Shown here in pieces: positions 1 through 9,733 of a stretch of 41,606 nt of DNA; position 1 is the first letter of the stretch, and the number at the start of each line of letters is the position of its first letter. The stretch lies in the NCBI RefSeq assembly GCF_018500155.2, contig NZ_JAHBAK020000036.1, positions 1-41,606 on the forward strand. The letters are read 5' to 3'. Made by a program: the position numbers and the translations under genes. The notes under the pieces are model-generated. The model was not told where the DNA came from. It made no database searches and worked only from the letters and a program-made list of their open reading frames with translations. Source of the stretch: Polynucleobacter sp. GTDB lineage: Bacteria; Pseudomonadota; Gammaproteobacteria; Burkholderiales; Burkholderiaceae.

Positions 1-39
1 CGAAATTATGCCATGAAATCAATAACAAAGCGCTGTTTT

Positions 40-72
40 GAGGGGTAAAAAAGCCCAAAAAAGGCCTCAAAC
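40..72 (-). terminator. weak candidate terminator of rho
   Basis: Read on the minus strand just after the rho stop codon, a short imperfect GC stem (AGGCC with GGCTT around a T-rich loop) is followed by a run of T. The stem is short, so this is a weak candidate; termination may lie further downstream, outside the window. Confidence 0.3.
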
Positions 73-80
73 CCCCTAAA

Positions 81-1343
81 TTAGCCTCCGCGACGCATCA
101 GGTCGAAGAATTCCCCGTTATTTTTGGTGGATTTGAGCTTATCTACGATGAAGTTCATCGCCTCGATATCGTCCATATCAGCCAGTAATTTACGCAATAC
201 CCAGATCTTCTGGAGGTTTTCTGGTTTCACCAGCAATTCCTCGCGGCGAGTACCGGACTTGTTCAAGTTGATCGATGGATAGACACGACGTTCTGCCAAG
301 CGACGCTCAAGGTGTACTTCCATATTGCCGGTGCCCTTGAACTCTTCATAGATGAGGTCATCCATACGGCTGCCAGTTTCAATCAGGGCAGTAGCGATGA
401 TCGTTAATGAGCCACCTTCTTCAATGTTACGAGCAGCACCAAAGAAACGCTTAGGACGTTGCAATGCATTAGCGTCCACACCACCAGAGAGTACTTTTCC
501 GGATGAAGGTACAACCGTGTTGTATGCGCGGGCTAGACGTGTGATGGAGTCTAGCAAGATGATGACATCTTTGCCCATCTCCACAAGACGTTTTGCTTTT
601 TCAATCACCATTTCAGCAACTTGCACGTGACGCACTGCAGGCTCGTCAAAGGTTGAGGCAACGACTTCACCGCGCACAGAGCGCTGCATCTCAGTCACCT
701 CTTCAGGACGCTCATCTACTAGCAACACAATCAAAATGGCATCGGGATTGTTTGCAGAAATGGCATGTGCGATATGCTGCATCATCACTGTCTTACCAGA
801 TTTAGGTGATGCCACAATCAAACCACGTTGGCCATAACCAATCGGGGAAATCATATCGATAATGCGGCCCGTTAAATTTTCTTCTGCTTTGATGTCGCGC
901 TCTAAGCCAATGACCCGGTTAGGATGCAGCGGCGTCAAGTTCTCGAACATGATGCGGTTCTTCAGAGCTTCTGGGGCTAAGCCATTGATCTTGTCGACCT
1001 TCACTAAGGCAAAGTAACGCTCACCGTCTTTGGGGGTGCGCACTTCACCTTCAACGCTATCGCCAGTATGCAAATTAAAGCGACGAATTTGCGCAGGGGA
1101 GATATAAATGTCATCCGGTGATGCCATGTAGGAAGTTTCTGGGGAACGTAAGAAACCAAAACCATCTGGCAATACTTCTAAGGTGCCGTCACCATAAACC
1201 GTTTCACCGGCCTTGGCGCGTTTTTTCAGAATGGCAAACATCAATTCTTGTTTGCGCATACGTTGCGTGTTTTCAATCTCCAAGCCAGCTGCCATTTCAA
1301 GCAGTGCGGATACGTGTAGGCCTTTGAGTTCAGTTAATTGCAT
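81..1343 (-). CDS. rho: transcription termination factor Rho
   Basis: Rho is the hexameric RNA-dependent ATPase/helicase that binds C-rich nascent RNA in the cytoplasm and terminates transcription. The 420-residue protein has the usual family length. Visible in order: the N-terminal Rho domain, the RNP1-like RNA-binding motif DGFGFLR (about 60-66), the Walker A motif SPKSGKT (179-185), the Walker B region LLVDERPEE (about 207-215), [14 protein letters not shown], and the Q/R-loop segments [11 protein letters not shown] and [14 protein letters not shown]. The start at 1343 gives the canonical N-terminus [18 protein letters not shown]. It lies downstream of trxA on the same strand, but a strong terminator and a good promoter between them suggest independent transcription. 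A leader of about 175 nt fits the autoregulation known for rho in other bacteria (inference). Confidence 0.99.
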   Translation of the reverse strand: MQLTELKGLHVSALLEMAAGLEIENTQRMRKQELMFAILKKRAKAGETVYGDGTLEVLPDGFGFLRSPETSYMASPDDIYISPAQIRRFNLHTGDSVEGEVRTPKDGERYFALVKVDKINGLAPEALKNRIMFENLTPLHPNRVIGLERDIKAEENLTGRIIDMISPIGYGQRGLIVASPKSGKTVMMQHIAHAISANNPDAILIVLLVDERPEEVTEMQRSVRGEVVASTFDEPAVRHVQVAEMVIEKAKRLVEMGKDVIILLDSITRLARAYNTVVPSSGKVLSGGVDANALQRPKRFFGAARNIEEGGSLTIIATALIETGSRMDDLIYEEFKGTGNMEVHLERRLAERRVYPSINLNKSGTRREELLVKPENLQKIWVLRKLLADMDDIEAMNFIVDKLKSTKNNGEFFDLMRRGG

Positions 1344-1524
1344 GTGTTTCTCGGGTGTGAATAAAAATGAATGAGTAAATTGTGTTTTGAGTAAAGACCG
1401 CGCTGATCAAGATCACGCAGATAAGAAAACAGAATTTTTGAGTTTGCTAAAAGAAGGGGGATAAATTTCTAGGAAGGGCGCGCTCGGTAAAACTAGAAGC
1501 GACGCTGAACTGCTTATAAACGCA

Positions 1525-1552
1525 ATACTACACTAAAAACAGGGTCTGACAA
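1525..1552 (-). promoter_or_regulatory. candidate sigma-70 promoter of rho
   Basis: On the minus strand a -35 box TTGTCA (1552-1547) and a -10 box TAGTAT (1530-1525) are separated by 16 bases. They lie downstream of the trxA terminator and point toward rho. The transcription start would fall near 1518, leaving a rho leader of about 175 nt. Confidence 0.55.
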
Positions 1553-1562
1553 GCGTAAAAAC

Positions 1563-1598
1563 AGAAAAAACCACAGGCTCAACTGGTGAACCTGTGGT
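1563..1598 (-). terminator. Rho-independent terminator of trxA
   Basis: On the minus strand, ACCACAGG (1598-1591) pairs perfectly with CCTGTGGT (1577-1570), an 8-bp stem followed at once by TTTTTTCTGTTTTT. It begins about 10 bases after the trxA stop codon. Confidence 0.9.
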
Positions 1599-1608
1599 CA
1601 ATGATGAT

Positions 1609-1935
1609 TTACAGATGACTATCAATAAATGCGGTCAACTGAGATTTGGCCAATGCGCCTACTTTTTGAGCAGCAACTGTGCCATTTTTAAAGAGGATTA
1701 AGGTAGGAATGCCGCGAATATTGAATTGGGCAGGGACACCTTGGTTCTCATCCACATTCATTTTGGCAATTTGCAACTTATCGCCATATTCACCGGAGAG
1801 TTCTTCCAGGATAGGGCCGATCATTTTGCAAGGACCACACCATTCGGCCCAGAAGTCGAGCAGAACAGGTTTATCGGACTTGAGGACGTCTTGTTCAAAA
1901 GAGGCGTCAGTTACATATTTAATGCCGGCACTCAT
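1609..1935 (-). CDS. trxA: thioredoxin 1
   Basis: A small cytoplasmic dithiol-disulfide oxidoreductase that donates electrons to reductases and keeps protein thiols reduced. The 108 residues match the classic single-domain thioredoxin length. The active site WCGPC is at 32-36, preceded by LLDFWAE, and the conserved cis-proline lies in [13 protein letters not shown] (P77). The ATG at 1935 is preceded on the minus strand by AAGGAA at good spacing. It is divergent from the AddB-like gene and upstream of rho, the common trxA-rho neighbourhood of proteobacteria. A strong terminator follows, so it is probably a single-gene transcript. Confidence 0.98.
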   Translation of the reverse strand: MSAGIKYVTDASFEQDVLKSDKPVLLDFWAEWCGPCKMIGPILEELSGEYGDKLQIAKMNVDENQGVPAQFNIRGIPTLILFKNGTVAAQKVGALAKSQLTAFIDSHL

Positions 1936-2066
1936 GAAAATTCCTTATTTAGGCTTATTGGTGACTGATATTGTTATAGCGTTACAACGCTTATATTAGC
2001 AATAAGCGCAAGAATCTGCTCAAAATTGAAAATTCGACCCAAAACCTAAACCCAAAACACGGCTCA

Positions 2067-5036
2067 ATGTTGCACCCATTTCCGACTATTTCTGATCAAA
2101 AGCAAGTGCTGTCATGGGCAATTAGCCCTGATGCCAGCGCGCTGGAGCAGTTAGCAAAAGGGATTTGGGATGGTGCACTGCAAACCCAAGTGCGCCCACT
2201 CGTGGTGCTCAGTACTGCGGGACCCTTAATTGGGCTAAGAGCTGCCTTAGAAAAAACTCGCCCAACAAACTTACCCGATCACCTAGCTTTTTTGCCGCAA
2301 GTCATGAGTTTTGCAGATTGGTTGGAAGCCGCCCCTGGCGCATGGAAGTTTCCAAAGAAGCAAAGTGATTTGGAAAGATGGTTAAGTGTTTATTCGACAT
2401 TGCGTAATCATGTGGATTTGCAATCATGGTTCAAGGCGGAGACTGAAAGTGGTGCATGGGGTTTAGCACAAGCAATTGTGCAAGCATGCGATACCTTATC
2501 TAAAACTATTAGCCCACAGTTGCAAACAAAGCTTCGTGAATTGATGAAGCAAGATCAATCCCTTTGGATTAGATTTGCTGAACTGTCTCAAGTAAAAGCT
2601 CAACAACTGCTTGACTCCATCATCACCCAAGTCTATTCGGGTATGTCACGCAAAGTAGTGGATCAAGAGACTAAAGTGCTACTCACTTTTTGGCGATACA
2701 TTGCCAGCGTGAGTGATCCTGCGTTTCGTAATCAGTTTGCTATGGCAGCTCATCTTGAAGCGATCGCCAAGGAGAATGTGCCCAAGAGGCCATTGATCTG
2801 GGTTGAGACTGCCGATCCTACGCCGATAGATCAAGAAATCATTCATCAATTCCTTGGCGAGTATGTGCAATATGCACCAGCTATAGAGGTCAAAATGGAT
2901 TGGCGTGAAGTGGGATTGTGGCCAGAAGCGATCGGTACGGATGACGCGCAATCCATGGCGGTGGCAAATGCTAAGCGAGCACGCAGTCATCAATGGCATT
3001 TAATTTCTGCCAAGCGCTTCGAAGAGCTGGCATGGGCAACGGCCAAAAGTGTTGAACAGCATTTAATCGATGGCAAAACCAAGATTGCACTTGTGGCACA
3101 AGATCGTTTGGTAGCCAGAAGGGCGCGAGCACTGCTTGCACGTTTAGGCCCATCGCTCAATATTCGAGACGAGACTGGGTGGAAGCTTTCTACAACAAGA
3201 GCAGCTGCCGCACTAAATAGTTTTTTAGAACTCATCAGAGCGCCAAAAGATGGTCCAAGCGCAAAGGTTTTACTAGAATTTTTGCAAAATCCGTTTTTAG
3301 ATTTGGGGAAAATTCTTCATCGTGATGCATCAGGATGTATAGGCCTTCTTGCAGAGCTTGAAGATATATTAGTAGCCAGTAAAGCAGAGTCTGGTTGGAA
3401 AACTTTTCATATCGCCATTGAAGGCGCTCAAGATTGCGCCGCTAAAACGATGGGAGGAGCGCCAAGCGCTGCATTATTAGAGTTGTTGCAGTTTGTGAGA
3501 GAGCGTCATCATGAGTGGTTGATTCTCAAAGTGGATTGCACAAAAGCTTATGCTTTGCTGCAAAAAAACCTTCAGACTACAGGAATGGAGCGAGGTCTTG
3601 AGCAAGACTCGGCGGGTAAGCAATTATTAGAAGTTCTAAAGACGTTTGATTTAAGCAAAACCCAGTATCAAGATGTGCCAATACGGCTGAGTGAATGGCT
3701 TAGTCTATTAAAAACTGTCATTGAAGATGCTAGTTACCAAGAGATTGGTAAAGAAGCAAAAGCGACCCTAAGTATCTTGCCCTTAAGCTCTACTCGTATG
3801 CGTGATTTTGATGCAGTCGTAGTAGTGGGTTGTGATGAGCAGCAGTTACCTGCATATTCAGAGCAACCATTATTTTTCTCTGATGCGCTCAGTCAACTTT
3901 TAAAAAGTTCAACGATTGCAATGCAGTTCATTCAGCAAGCTAGAGATCTTTCGCAACTATTGATTTCTTGCGCTAGTGTCGATCTACTTTGGCAAAGTAA
4001 GAGCAATAATGGCGAGCCGTTGCGACCATCTGCTTGGATCCAGCGCCTACAAAATCAGATTGGCTGGGAGGCTATTCCTGCGCAAACGCATCAACGTTTC
4101 TTCGCCGCCAAGCCAATGAGTATGGCGGTGGCGAAATTTGAAGAAGCATTGCCGATGCCATTGTCCATGAGTCCGAGCGCCTATAAAGCTTTGCGAGATT
4201 GTCCTTATCGCTATTACGTTCGCAGTCTGTTGGGAATTCGTAAAAATAAGGAGTTTGATGAAGGTTTTGACGCCTCCTTGGCTGGGCAGACCTTGCATAA
4301 ACTACTTAAGCGCTTTTACCAGGCACTCAAAACATATGAGCATACAAATCCTGCAATTAAGGCCGATCAAAATCAACGACGTGTCTGGATGGAGAAGAAT
4401 CTCTACATCTATTCGGAGCAAGAGTTTTCTCCGTTAATCGAGGGCGATGCCAGGGTAATGGGCACGTTAAGGGATTGGCAAAAACAAATCCCAAGTTTTA
4501 TTGATTGGCAATTACAACGAGAGCTTGCTGGATGGGAGTACTTTGACGGTGAAGTCAAAGTGGGGTTTGAATTGCCATTTCAAGACAATCAGGGTCATCG
4601 CAAAACCATTCGCATTGAGGGTTTTGCGGATCGCTTTGATGTCCAAACAGATAATGCCAGAATTGCTTCAGTAATCGATTACAAAAACCAACGCTTTGAA
4701 CGTGTGAAGGTGCGTTCCGATCATTTATTGGATGATCCGCAGCTATTAATCTATGCTCGGGCTGCCAATGAAGATCAGGAAAATCATAAATTGGCGGGTC
4801 ATCAGGTGCGTCAGGCTGAATGGGTTGCTTTAAAAGCTGATCTATCAAAGGGTGAGCAAAATGCAGTGCGCTCTCAAGAGGTGGGGGATGTCCCTGCTTT
4901 GCTTAATCAGTTCACAGAACAAATTACTGATGATGTTGAGCAGCTTTGGGCTCAAAAACCCATGCCGGCTTTTGCGCCTGAGGGCGTTTGCCAATACTGT
5001 GAGGCCCGCGGTATATGCAGAAAGGGTATCTGGTGA
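2067..5036 (+). CDS. AddB-like PD-(D/E)XK nuclease, helicase-nuclease subunit B
   Basis: A 989-residue protein resembling the AddB subunit of bacterial double-strand-break helicase-nucleases, which resect DNA ends for RecA. The C-terminus carries the nuclease: CPYRYYVRSLLGIRK (C712), the catalytic motif VIDYK (D871, K873), and a terminal cysteine cluster CQYCEARGIC (C975, C978, C984). With C712 this forms the four-cysteine pattern known to hold a 4Fe-4S cluster in AddB. A remnant helicase-like region is seen around STRMRDFDAVVVVGCDEQQLP. I see no Walker A motif at the N-terminus, so this subunit probably does not hydrolyse ATP. It overlaps the start of the AddA-like gene, indicating translational coupling. 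No good Shine-Dalgarno precedes the ATG at 2067, so the start is less certain than the function. Confidence 0.88.
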   Translation: MLHPFPTISDQKQVLSWAISPDASALEQLAKGIWDGALQTQVRPLVVLSTAGPLIGLRAALEKTRPTNLPDHLAFLPQVMSFADWLEAAPGAWKFPKKQSDLERWLSVYSTLRNHVDLQSWFKAETESGAWGLAQAIVQACDTLSKTISPQLQTKLRELMKQDQSLWIRFAELSQVKAQQLLDSIITQVYSGMSRKVVDQETKVLLTFWRYIASVSDPAFRNQFAMAAHLEAIAKENVPKRPLIWVETADPTPIDQEIIHQFLGEYVQYAPAIEVKMDWREVGLWPEAIGTDDAQSMAVANAKRARSHQWHLISAKRFEELAWATAKSVEQHLIDGKTKIALVAQDRLVARRARALLARLGPSLNIRDETGWKLSTTRAAAALNSFLELIRAPKDGPSAKVLLEFLQNPFLDLGKILHRDASGCIGLLAELEDILVASKAESGWKTFHIAIEGAQDCAAKTMGGAPSAALLELLQFVRERHHEWLILKVDCTKAYALLQKNLQTTGMERGLEQDSAGKQLLEVLKTFDLSKTQYQDVPIRLSEWLSLLKTVIEDASYQEIGKEAKATLSILPLSSTRMRDFDAVVVVGCDEQQLPAYSEQPLFFSDALSQLLKSSTIAMQFIQQARDLSQLLISCASVDLLWQSKSNNGEPLRPSAWIQRLQNQIGWEAIPAQTHQRFFAAKPMSMAVAKFEEALPMPLSMSPSAYKALRDCPYRYYVRSLLGIRKNKEFDEGFDASLAGQTLHKLLKRFYQALKTYEHTNPAIKADQNQRRVWMEKNLYIYSEQEFSPLIEGDARVMGTLRDWQKQIPSFIDWQLQRELAGWEYFDGEVKVGFELPFQDNQGHRKTIRIEGFADRFDVQTDNARIASVIDYKNQRFERVKVRSDHLLDDPQLLIYARAANEDQENHKLAGHQVRQAEWVALKADLSKGEQNAVRSQEVGDVPALLNQFTEQITDDVEQLWAQKPMPAFAPEGVCQYCEARGICRKGIW

Positions 5037-8000
5037 GCTATCAGATGAGCGAGCTAAACAGCATGCTTCCAGAAAAGCAACCCTATTCAGAAAAGCTCGC
5101 GTGCGATCCTCAGCGATCGGTCATTGTTTCCGCCTGTGCCGGAAGTGGAAAGACCTGGTTGTTAGTTGCGCGTATGGTGCGTCTTTTGTTAGCGGACGTA
5201 AAGCCACAAGAAATTCTTGCACTTACCTTTACACGCAAAGCTGCCCAAGAGATGCGTGATCGTTTGTATGAAGTGTTAGAGCAATTCTCAAAAGCGGAAG
5301 ATGATGCTCTTACGAAAGAGCTCGTCATGCGAGGCATGGATCCAGAGCAAGCAAAACAAGCGTTGCCTAAAGCTCGTATATTGTTTGAGCAGGTACTGGC
5401 GAGTCCTCAGCCCATTGTGATCGATACTTTTCATGGTTGGTTTGGCAAATTATTGGGCGCGGCACCGGTATCTTTGGGTGTTCAACCTGGGTTGATGTTG
5501 CGTGAGGATGCGAAGCGTTTACAGGAAGAATGCTTGGATGATTGGTGGGGTGATCTCACGCCCGAGCATAAGGCGCATTACGACGTTTTACTAAAGAAGC
5601 TCGGTTCACATGAAACGCAAAAAATATTGATGGGAAGAGGCAGCCTCTTCAAGCAACGAGGCGCCTGGACTTTTTTTGCAAAAGAGTGCGAGCGAGCTCA
5701 AATCAAACCCATCGAACGCCTTAAGGAAATGCTACACAAACTGCATTTGGCCAATCCACTGTTAGCACTATGGAATGCGCCAAATGCATTAGCAGATTTG
5801 GAATTTTTGGAGAGATGCTTTGTAAACAGTAGCACTCAAGATAGTGATTTATTGGAATATCTGCGACCTGCAATTGCCTGCAAGAAGTATGGCGGCGATG
5901 TTATGGAGGTGGCTGGCGTTTTCCAAACTACTTTCTTAACTAAAGATGACCCTAAATTTCGTAGCAATAATAATAAGGCTTTGGGAGAGGCGAAAAAATA
6001 TCTCGAGAAGCTTGGCGAGGCGCATCGAATTGAGGAGTTTATTGCCATCAAACAGGCCTGGGGGCATGCCTTTGAAAATTACCTCTTTTGGCAGGCCGAG
6101 CAAGATGTATATGAAATGAATGAAGCATGGTTTGCGCTTAATCAATCCATGATGGCGCATGCTAATGCCGTAAAAGAAAATATGCGCGTGCGAGATTTTG
6201 ACGATTTGGAGATTGGCGTGAGTGTGTTGATGAATGACTCGGCCAATGCTGCCTACTTGCAGGCAAGATTAGATGCCAAATACAAGCAAATATTAGTTGA
6301 TGAATTTCAAGATACTAATCCATTGCAATGGCAAATCTTGCGAGCATGGTTAGCTGGATATAGCGAGGGAGATGAAAAGCCCAAGGTATTTATTGTTGGC
6401 GATCCAAAGCAATCCATTTATCGGTTTCGTCGAGCCGATCCAAGATTGTTTGTCAGCGCAAGCGCATTTTTGCATCAGAACCTAGGCGCTGCTTACATTG
6501 AGCAAAACACAACCCGGCGTAATGCTCCGCAAATCAATAAAGCGGTGAATAAAATCTTCACTGGAGAGCAAGTTCCCCCTGAGTATCCATTTACTAAGCA
6601 AGAAACGCTGTGGGCAAGCCCTAAGAGCAATATGCCTGCAGGTGTATATGCAAATGAAGGGGAGGTTTACTTACTGCCTTTGATGCAGTATGCAGAAAAA
6701 GCGGATGAGGCAAGAAAGGGCAGCGCTTTTGATGAAGCGATTACTGACACTAGCGAGACTGTTGCCGTAGTTCAGCGACAGAAAGAGGGTGAATATGTTG
6801 CTCGGCTAATTAAGGAAGTGATGGCTACTCGCAAAGTGGCGGATAAAGAGGATGGAAAAGAAGTTTGGCGTACTCCTCGGGCAAGCGATTTTTTATTGCT
6901 GGTTAAACGTCGTAAATATCTGACGCAGTATGAGAGAGCTCTGCGTGAAGCGGATCTAGCGTATGAGAGTTCACGTTTGGGCGGTCTGCTAAATACTCTT
7001 GAGATTGATGATCTTATCGCCTTGTTGACGGTTCTCGTCACACCTCGCCATGATTTGCCATTAGCGCAAGTTTTGCGTAGCCCGATTTTTGGATTTTCTG
7101 AAAAGCAAATGCAGCAGCTTGCGGTTGCTATGACCTCTGGTCAATATCGTTCTTGGTGGGATGCCTTACAAGATAGTCAGGATTCTAAATTGCAGGTGGC
7201 TGCACGCTATCTTCATCACTGGCATCTTCTTGGCGAGCGCTTACCAGTGCATGATTTATTAGACCGTATTTATCAAGAAGGAGACGTGCGTATTAAGTAC
7301 GCTATCGTTTGTCAGGAAATTGATCGTCCACAAGTATTGGCAAACTTAGATGCTTTCTTGGAGGTAGCACTCAATCAAGATGGCGGTCAATACCCGAGTT
7401 TAAGTCGCTTCATTCAGGAAATTAATGCCAAGCGTCGTGGCGATGACGATGAAACGCCTGATGAGGGTGATGTTGATGTTGCAAGTGATGACAACCTGGT
7501 TGATATTGATGATGAAAACGAAATGTCAGAAGAGGATCGTCATAAGCGCGTACGCTTGATGACGATTCATGGGGCAAAAGGCTTGGAATCTCCCTTCGTT
7601 ATCATCCTGGATGCAAACAATACCGATACAAATGTGGACTATAGCGGCGTCTTGATTGATTGGTCCCCCGAAAGAGAGAGTCCTTCCCATCTCTCCCTTT
7701 TCACCTCTAAAACATTAACTAGTCCACGTATTGAAATCAATGATGAGGAAAGACGAATTGGGGAGAATGAAAATTGGAACTTGCTCTACGTGGCGATGAC
7801 GCGTGCTCGCCAGGGTCTTTGGATTAGCGGTGATGCTCAGAAGCCTACGAAGAATAATCCCGATGGTTTCGATAAAACATCTTGGTACGGTAAGGCCAGT
7901 ACCGCTGAAATACCTATATATCAGCTGAGTCAAGATTCGGTGAGTAAGCCAAAAGACATTTCTCAACGAGTAACCAATGCGTCAGAAAGTGCAGTTGATG

Positions 8001-8587
8001 ATTTTGTTTTGGCGTGGAGACCTGCGCAAGAGAGTCAGGCTCAATTACTACATGACATAGAAAGCGGCATCACCGTTGAGGTCTTTTCTGGCGAAAGTGA
8101 GCAAATACAAGAGCCCGATCCTGAAATCTTGGATGAGGGTGTGCACTTTCATAAGTTGCTCGAGTTTGTGACTGCCGACTCTACTAAACCACAAGCAGCG
8201 CAAATGCCGACTGAACAAGAGGTGATGAATTGGCTCGGCGTAGATCAATCGCATGCTGCACAAGTGCTCGAGCGCGTGCAAACCGTATTGGGGTCAGCAG
8301 AGCTCAAACCCTATCTCACCTCCGGTCAGTGGATCGCCGCATGGAATGAGTTGGATATTGCTAGTTCAGCAGGCAAGAGTTATCGCATAGACCGCTTAGT
8401 CGAGCTAGAGGACCATATTGCTATCCTTGATTACAAGTTAACTATTCCCGAGGTGGGAAGTGAGCAGTATGAAAAATACCGTGAGCAACTACAAAATTAC
8501 CAAGCTGAGCTCAGTCGCATTCGCAAAGATAAGCCCAATAAGGCCTATTTAATCTCGTCAAGGGGCAAGATTCATCAAATTGGCTAA
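5033..8587 (+). CDS. AddA-like UvrD-family helicase-nuclease
   Basis: The motor subunit of an AddAB-type enzyme that unwinds and degrades DNA ends during recombinational repair. With GTG at 5033 as residue 1, the protein has 1184 residues. It shows Walker A AGSGKT (about 36-41), TFTRKAAQEM, the Walker B box DEFQDTNPLQW (423 on), GDPKQSIYRFRRADP, MTIHGAKGLE and LLYVAMTRAR, the full superfamily 1A set. The C-terminal nuclease has GVHFHKLLE and ILDYK (D1133, K1135). I prefer GTG 5033 because AAAGGG lies 6 bases upstream and the start overlaps the previous stop as GTGA. ATG 5015 lies inside the previous gene, and ATG 5045 is too far from this ribosome site. A very acidic stretch (about 810-835) looks like a linker. 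RecB is an alternative relative, but no recC or recD is near. Confidence 0.92.
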   Translation: MSYQMSELNSMLPEKQPYSEKLACDPQRSVIVSACAGSGKTWLLVARMVRLLLADVKPQEILALTFTRKAAQEMRDRLYEVLEQFSKAEDDALTKELVMRGMDPEQAKQALPKARILFEQVLASPQPIVIDTFHGWFGKLLGAAPVSLGVQPGLMLREDAKRLQEECLDDWWGDLTPEHKAHYDVLLKKLGSHETQKILMGRGSLFKQRGAWTFFAKECERAQIKPIERLKEMLHKLHLANPLLALWNAPNALADLEFLERCFVNSSTQDSDLLEYLRPAIACKKYGGDVMEVAGVFQTTFLTKDDPKFRSNNNKALGEAKKYLEKLGEAHRIEEFIAIKQAWGHAFENYLFWQAEQDVYEMNEAWFALNQSMMAHANAVKENMRVRDFDDLEIGVSVLMNDSANAAYLQARLDAKYKQILVDEFQDTNPLQWQILRAWLAGYSEGDEKPKVFIVGDPKQSIYRFRRADPRLFVSASAFLHQNLGAAYIEQNTTRRNAPQINKAVNKIFTGEQVPPEYPFTKQETLWASPKSNMPAGVYANEGEVYLLPLMQYAEKADEARKGSAFDEAITDTSETVAVVQRQKEGEYVARLIKEVMATRKVADKEDGKEVWRTPRASDFLLLVKRRKYLTQYERALREADLAYESSRLGGLLNTLEIDDLIALLTVLVTPRHDLPLAQVLRSPIFGFSEKQMQQLAVAMTSGQYRSWWDALQDSQDSKLQVAARYLHHWHLLGERLPVHDLLDRIYQEGDVRIKYAIVCQEIDRPQVLANLDAFLEVALNQDGGQYPSLSRFIQEINAKRRGDDDETPDEGDVDVASDDNLVDIDDENEMSEEDRHKRVRLMTIHGAKGLESPFVIILDANNTDTNVDYSGVLIDWSPERESPSHLSLFTSKTLTSPRIEINDEERRIGENENWNLLYVAMTRARQGLWISGDAQKPTKNNPDGFDKTSWYGKASTAEIPIYQLSQDSVSKPKDISQRVTNASESAVDDFVLAWRPAQESQAQLLHDIESGITVEVFSGESEQIQEPDPEILDEGVHFHKLLEFVTADSTKPQAAQMPTEQEVMNWLGVDQSHAAQVLERVQTVLGSAELKPYLTSGQWIAAWNELDIASSAGKSYRIDRLVELEDHIAILDYKLTIPEVGSEQYEKYREQLQNYQAELSRIRKDKPNKAYLISSRGKIHQIG

Positions 8588-8602
8588 TTACAGCCACCTT
8601 GA

Positions 8603-8636
8603 ATTCCCCCTAAAAGCCCCCATATAGCTGGGGAAT
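8603..8636 (+). terminator. possible stem-loop after addA-like gene
   Basis: ATTCCCC (8603-8609) pairs with GGGGAAT (8630-8636), with an alternative inner CCCC/GGGG pairing. No U-run follows, so a terminator role is uncertain. Confidence 0.3.
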
Positions 8637-8698
8637 AGCAAAAATACCTAAACTAGCGATAATAAAAATCGTCGTGAAATATTTCACAAGGAGTCATG

Positions 8699-9505
8699 AT
8701 GAAAATGCGTAACGTAATGAATGTATTAGCTGGCATATGCGCAGCAGCAGTATTGTTTACTAGCAATGCTGTTTTTGCCGAAGCAACATTGCCAGAGGTA
8801 TACCAAGCAGTGCAATCTGGGCAGCTAGCAAAAGCAGATGCCATGATGAAAGAAGTATTACAAAATCATCCTAATAGCGCCAAGGCGCATTATGTAGCGG
8901 CAGAGCTGTATGTCAAAGAAGGGAAGTTAGAAGCTGCCCGCAACCATTTTCTGAAAGCGCAAAATCTTGCGCCAGGGTTGCCATTTGCTCAAGCTGAATC
9001 TGTGCAAAAACTGCAGATGCAATTATCTAGTGGAGCAGTAGGCCCAGTAGCTAATCCAAGTTCGATATTTAGTAATCCACTCTTTTGGGGTTTGATTGCA
9101 ATCTTGGTGGTGGGCATCATCATTGTGATGCGACGTCGCAAAGCCGATGCAGTTGAAGTCTATAACGCACCTCGTGCAGGCTATCCCGGTACACCTGGCG
9201 GCCCTGCTGGTACTCCTCCTGGATATCCTGGTGCTCCAGCAGCAGGTGGTATGGGTAGCGGCCTGATGGGTAGCTTAGCAACGGGTGCTGCTTTAGGTGC
9301 CGGTATGGTTGCTGGTCAAGCTTTGGCAAATAGTTTGATGGGCGGCCATGATAGCGGGCACACCAATGCAAATCCCAATCTCACTCAAGTGGGCGGCCCA
9401 ACTTCGTTAGATCCCAACTTTGGTATCAATGATGCGAGCTCTTGGGATGATGGTGGTGCGAGCTCTTGGGATGATGGCGGTGGTGACTTTATGAGTGATG
9501 TGTAA
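8699..9505 (+). CDS. TPR-containing membrane-anchored exported protein
   Basis: I do not recognise a named gene. The N-terminus is a signal peptide, probably cut after AVFA. Residues about 30-110 form TPR-like helices (AEAXX-type repeats such as SAKAHYVAAELYVKEGKLEAA). A single transmembrane segment (about 128-146, FWGLIAILVVGIIIVM) is followed by RRRK. The rest is a glycine/proline/alanine-rich tail with GMGSGLMGSLATGAALGAGM and an acidic end in which SSWDDGG occurs twice, encoded by a 24-base tandem repeat. AAGGAG lies 5 bases before ATG 8699, which fits better than ATG 8696. The protein probably sits in the inner membrane with the TPR part in the periplasm. Its function is unknown; a scaffold role is only a guess from the TPR. 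Confidence 0.75.
   Translation: MKMRNVMNVLAGICAAAVLFTSNAVFAEATLPEVYQAVQSGQLAKADAMMKEVLQNHPNSAKAHYVAAELYVKEGKLEAARNHFLKAQNLAPGLPFAQAESVQKLQMQLSSGAVGPVANPSSIFSNPLFWGLIAILVVGIIIVMRRRKADAVEVYNAPRAGYPGTPGGPAGTPPGYPGAPAAGGMGSGLMGSLATGAALGAGMVAGQALANSLMGGHDSGHTNANPNLTQVGGPTSLDPNFGINDASSWDDGGASSWDDGGGDFMSDV
9434..9481 (+). repeat. 24-bp tandem repeat, two copies, in a coding region
   Basis: Two adjacent 24-base units (9434-9457 and 9458-9481) differ at a single base and encode ASSWDDGG twice near the C-terminus of the TPR protein. Confidence 0.9.
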
Positions 9506-9517
9506 TGAAGAAAAAAG

Positions 9518-9553
9518 TGGGGCTAGAAAATATTCGCAGTTAAACTAGCCCCA
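9518..9553 (+). terminator. candidate terminator after TPR protein gene
   Basis: TGGGGCTAG (9518-9526) pairs perfectly with CTAGCCCCA (9545-9553), a 9-bp stem with an 18-base loop, starting 13 bases after the stop codon. GCAATATTTTT follows. An A-run precedes it, so it could also act from the other strand. It is separate from the stronger terminator at 9701. Confidence 0.6.
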
Positions 9554-9700
9554 TGCAATATTTTTCTGAAATCACTGAGACAATTCACCCATGGCTATTT
9601 CGCGTGAGTGTGTATTTGTCGAATGCGTTTTTGGATGACCCCGCATTACTTGCATTTGCTTTTTGCTAGAGCCTAATTCCCTTATCTAGAGGGTCTATTG

Positions 9701-9724
9701 AAACCACCTGCGGGTGGTTTTTTG
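9701..9724 (+). terminator. Rho-independent terminator
   Basis: AAACCACC (9701-9708) and GGTGGTTT (9713-9720) form a perfect stem around the tetraloop TGCG, running into TTTTTTGTT. It insulates the SOS-controlled umuDC from upstream transcription. The rest of the 317-base gap between the TPR gene and umuD holds two inverted repeats and the SOS box. Confidence 0.88.
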
Positions 9725-9733
9725 TTGCCTAAA

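Noticed and set aside
9553-9669. 38-codon frame starting at the right arm of a terminator hairpin
   Set aside because: No ribosome site, the start lies inside the hairpin, and the peptide has no recognisable pattern. It is probably chance.
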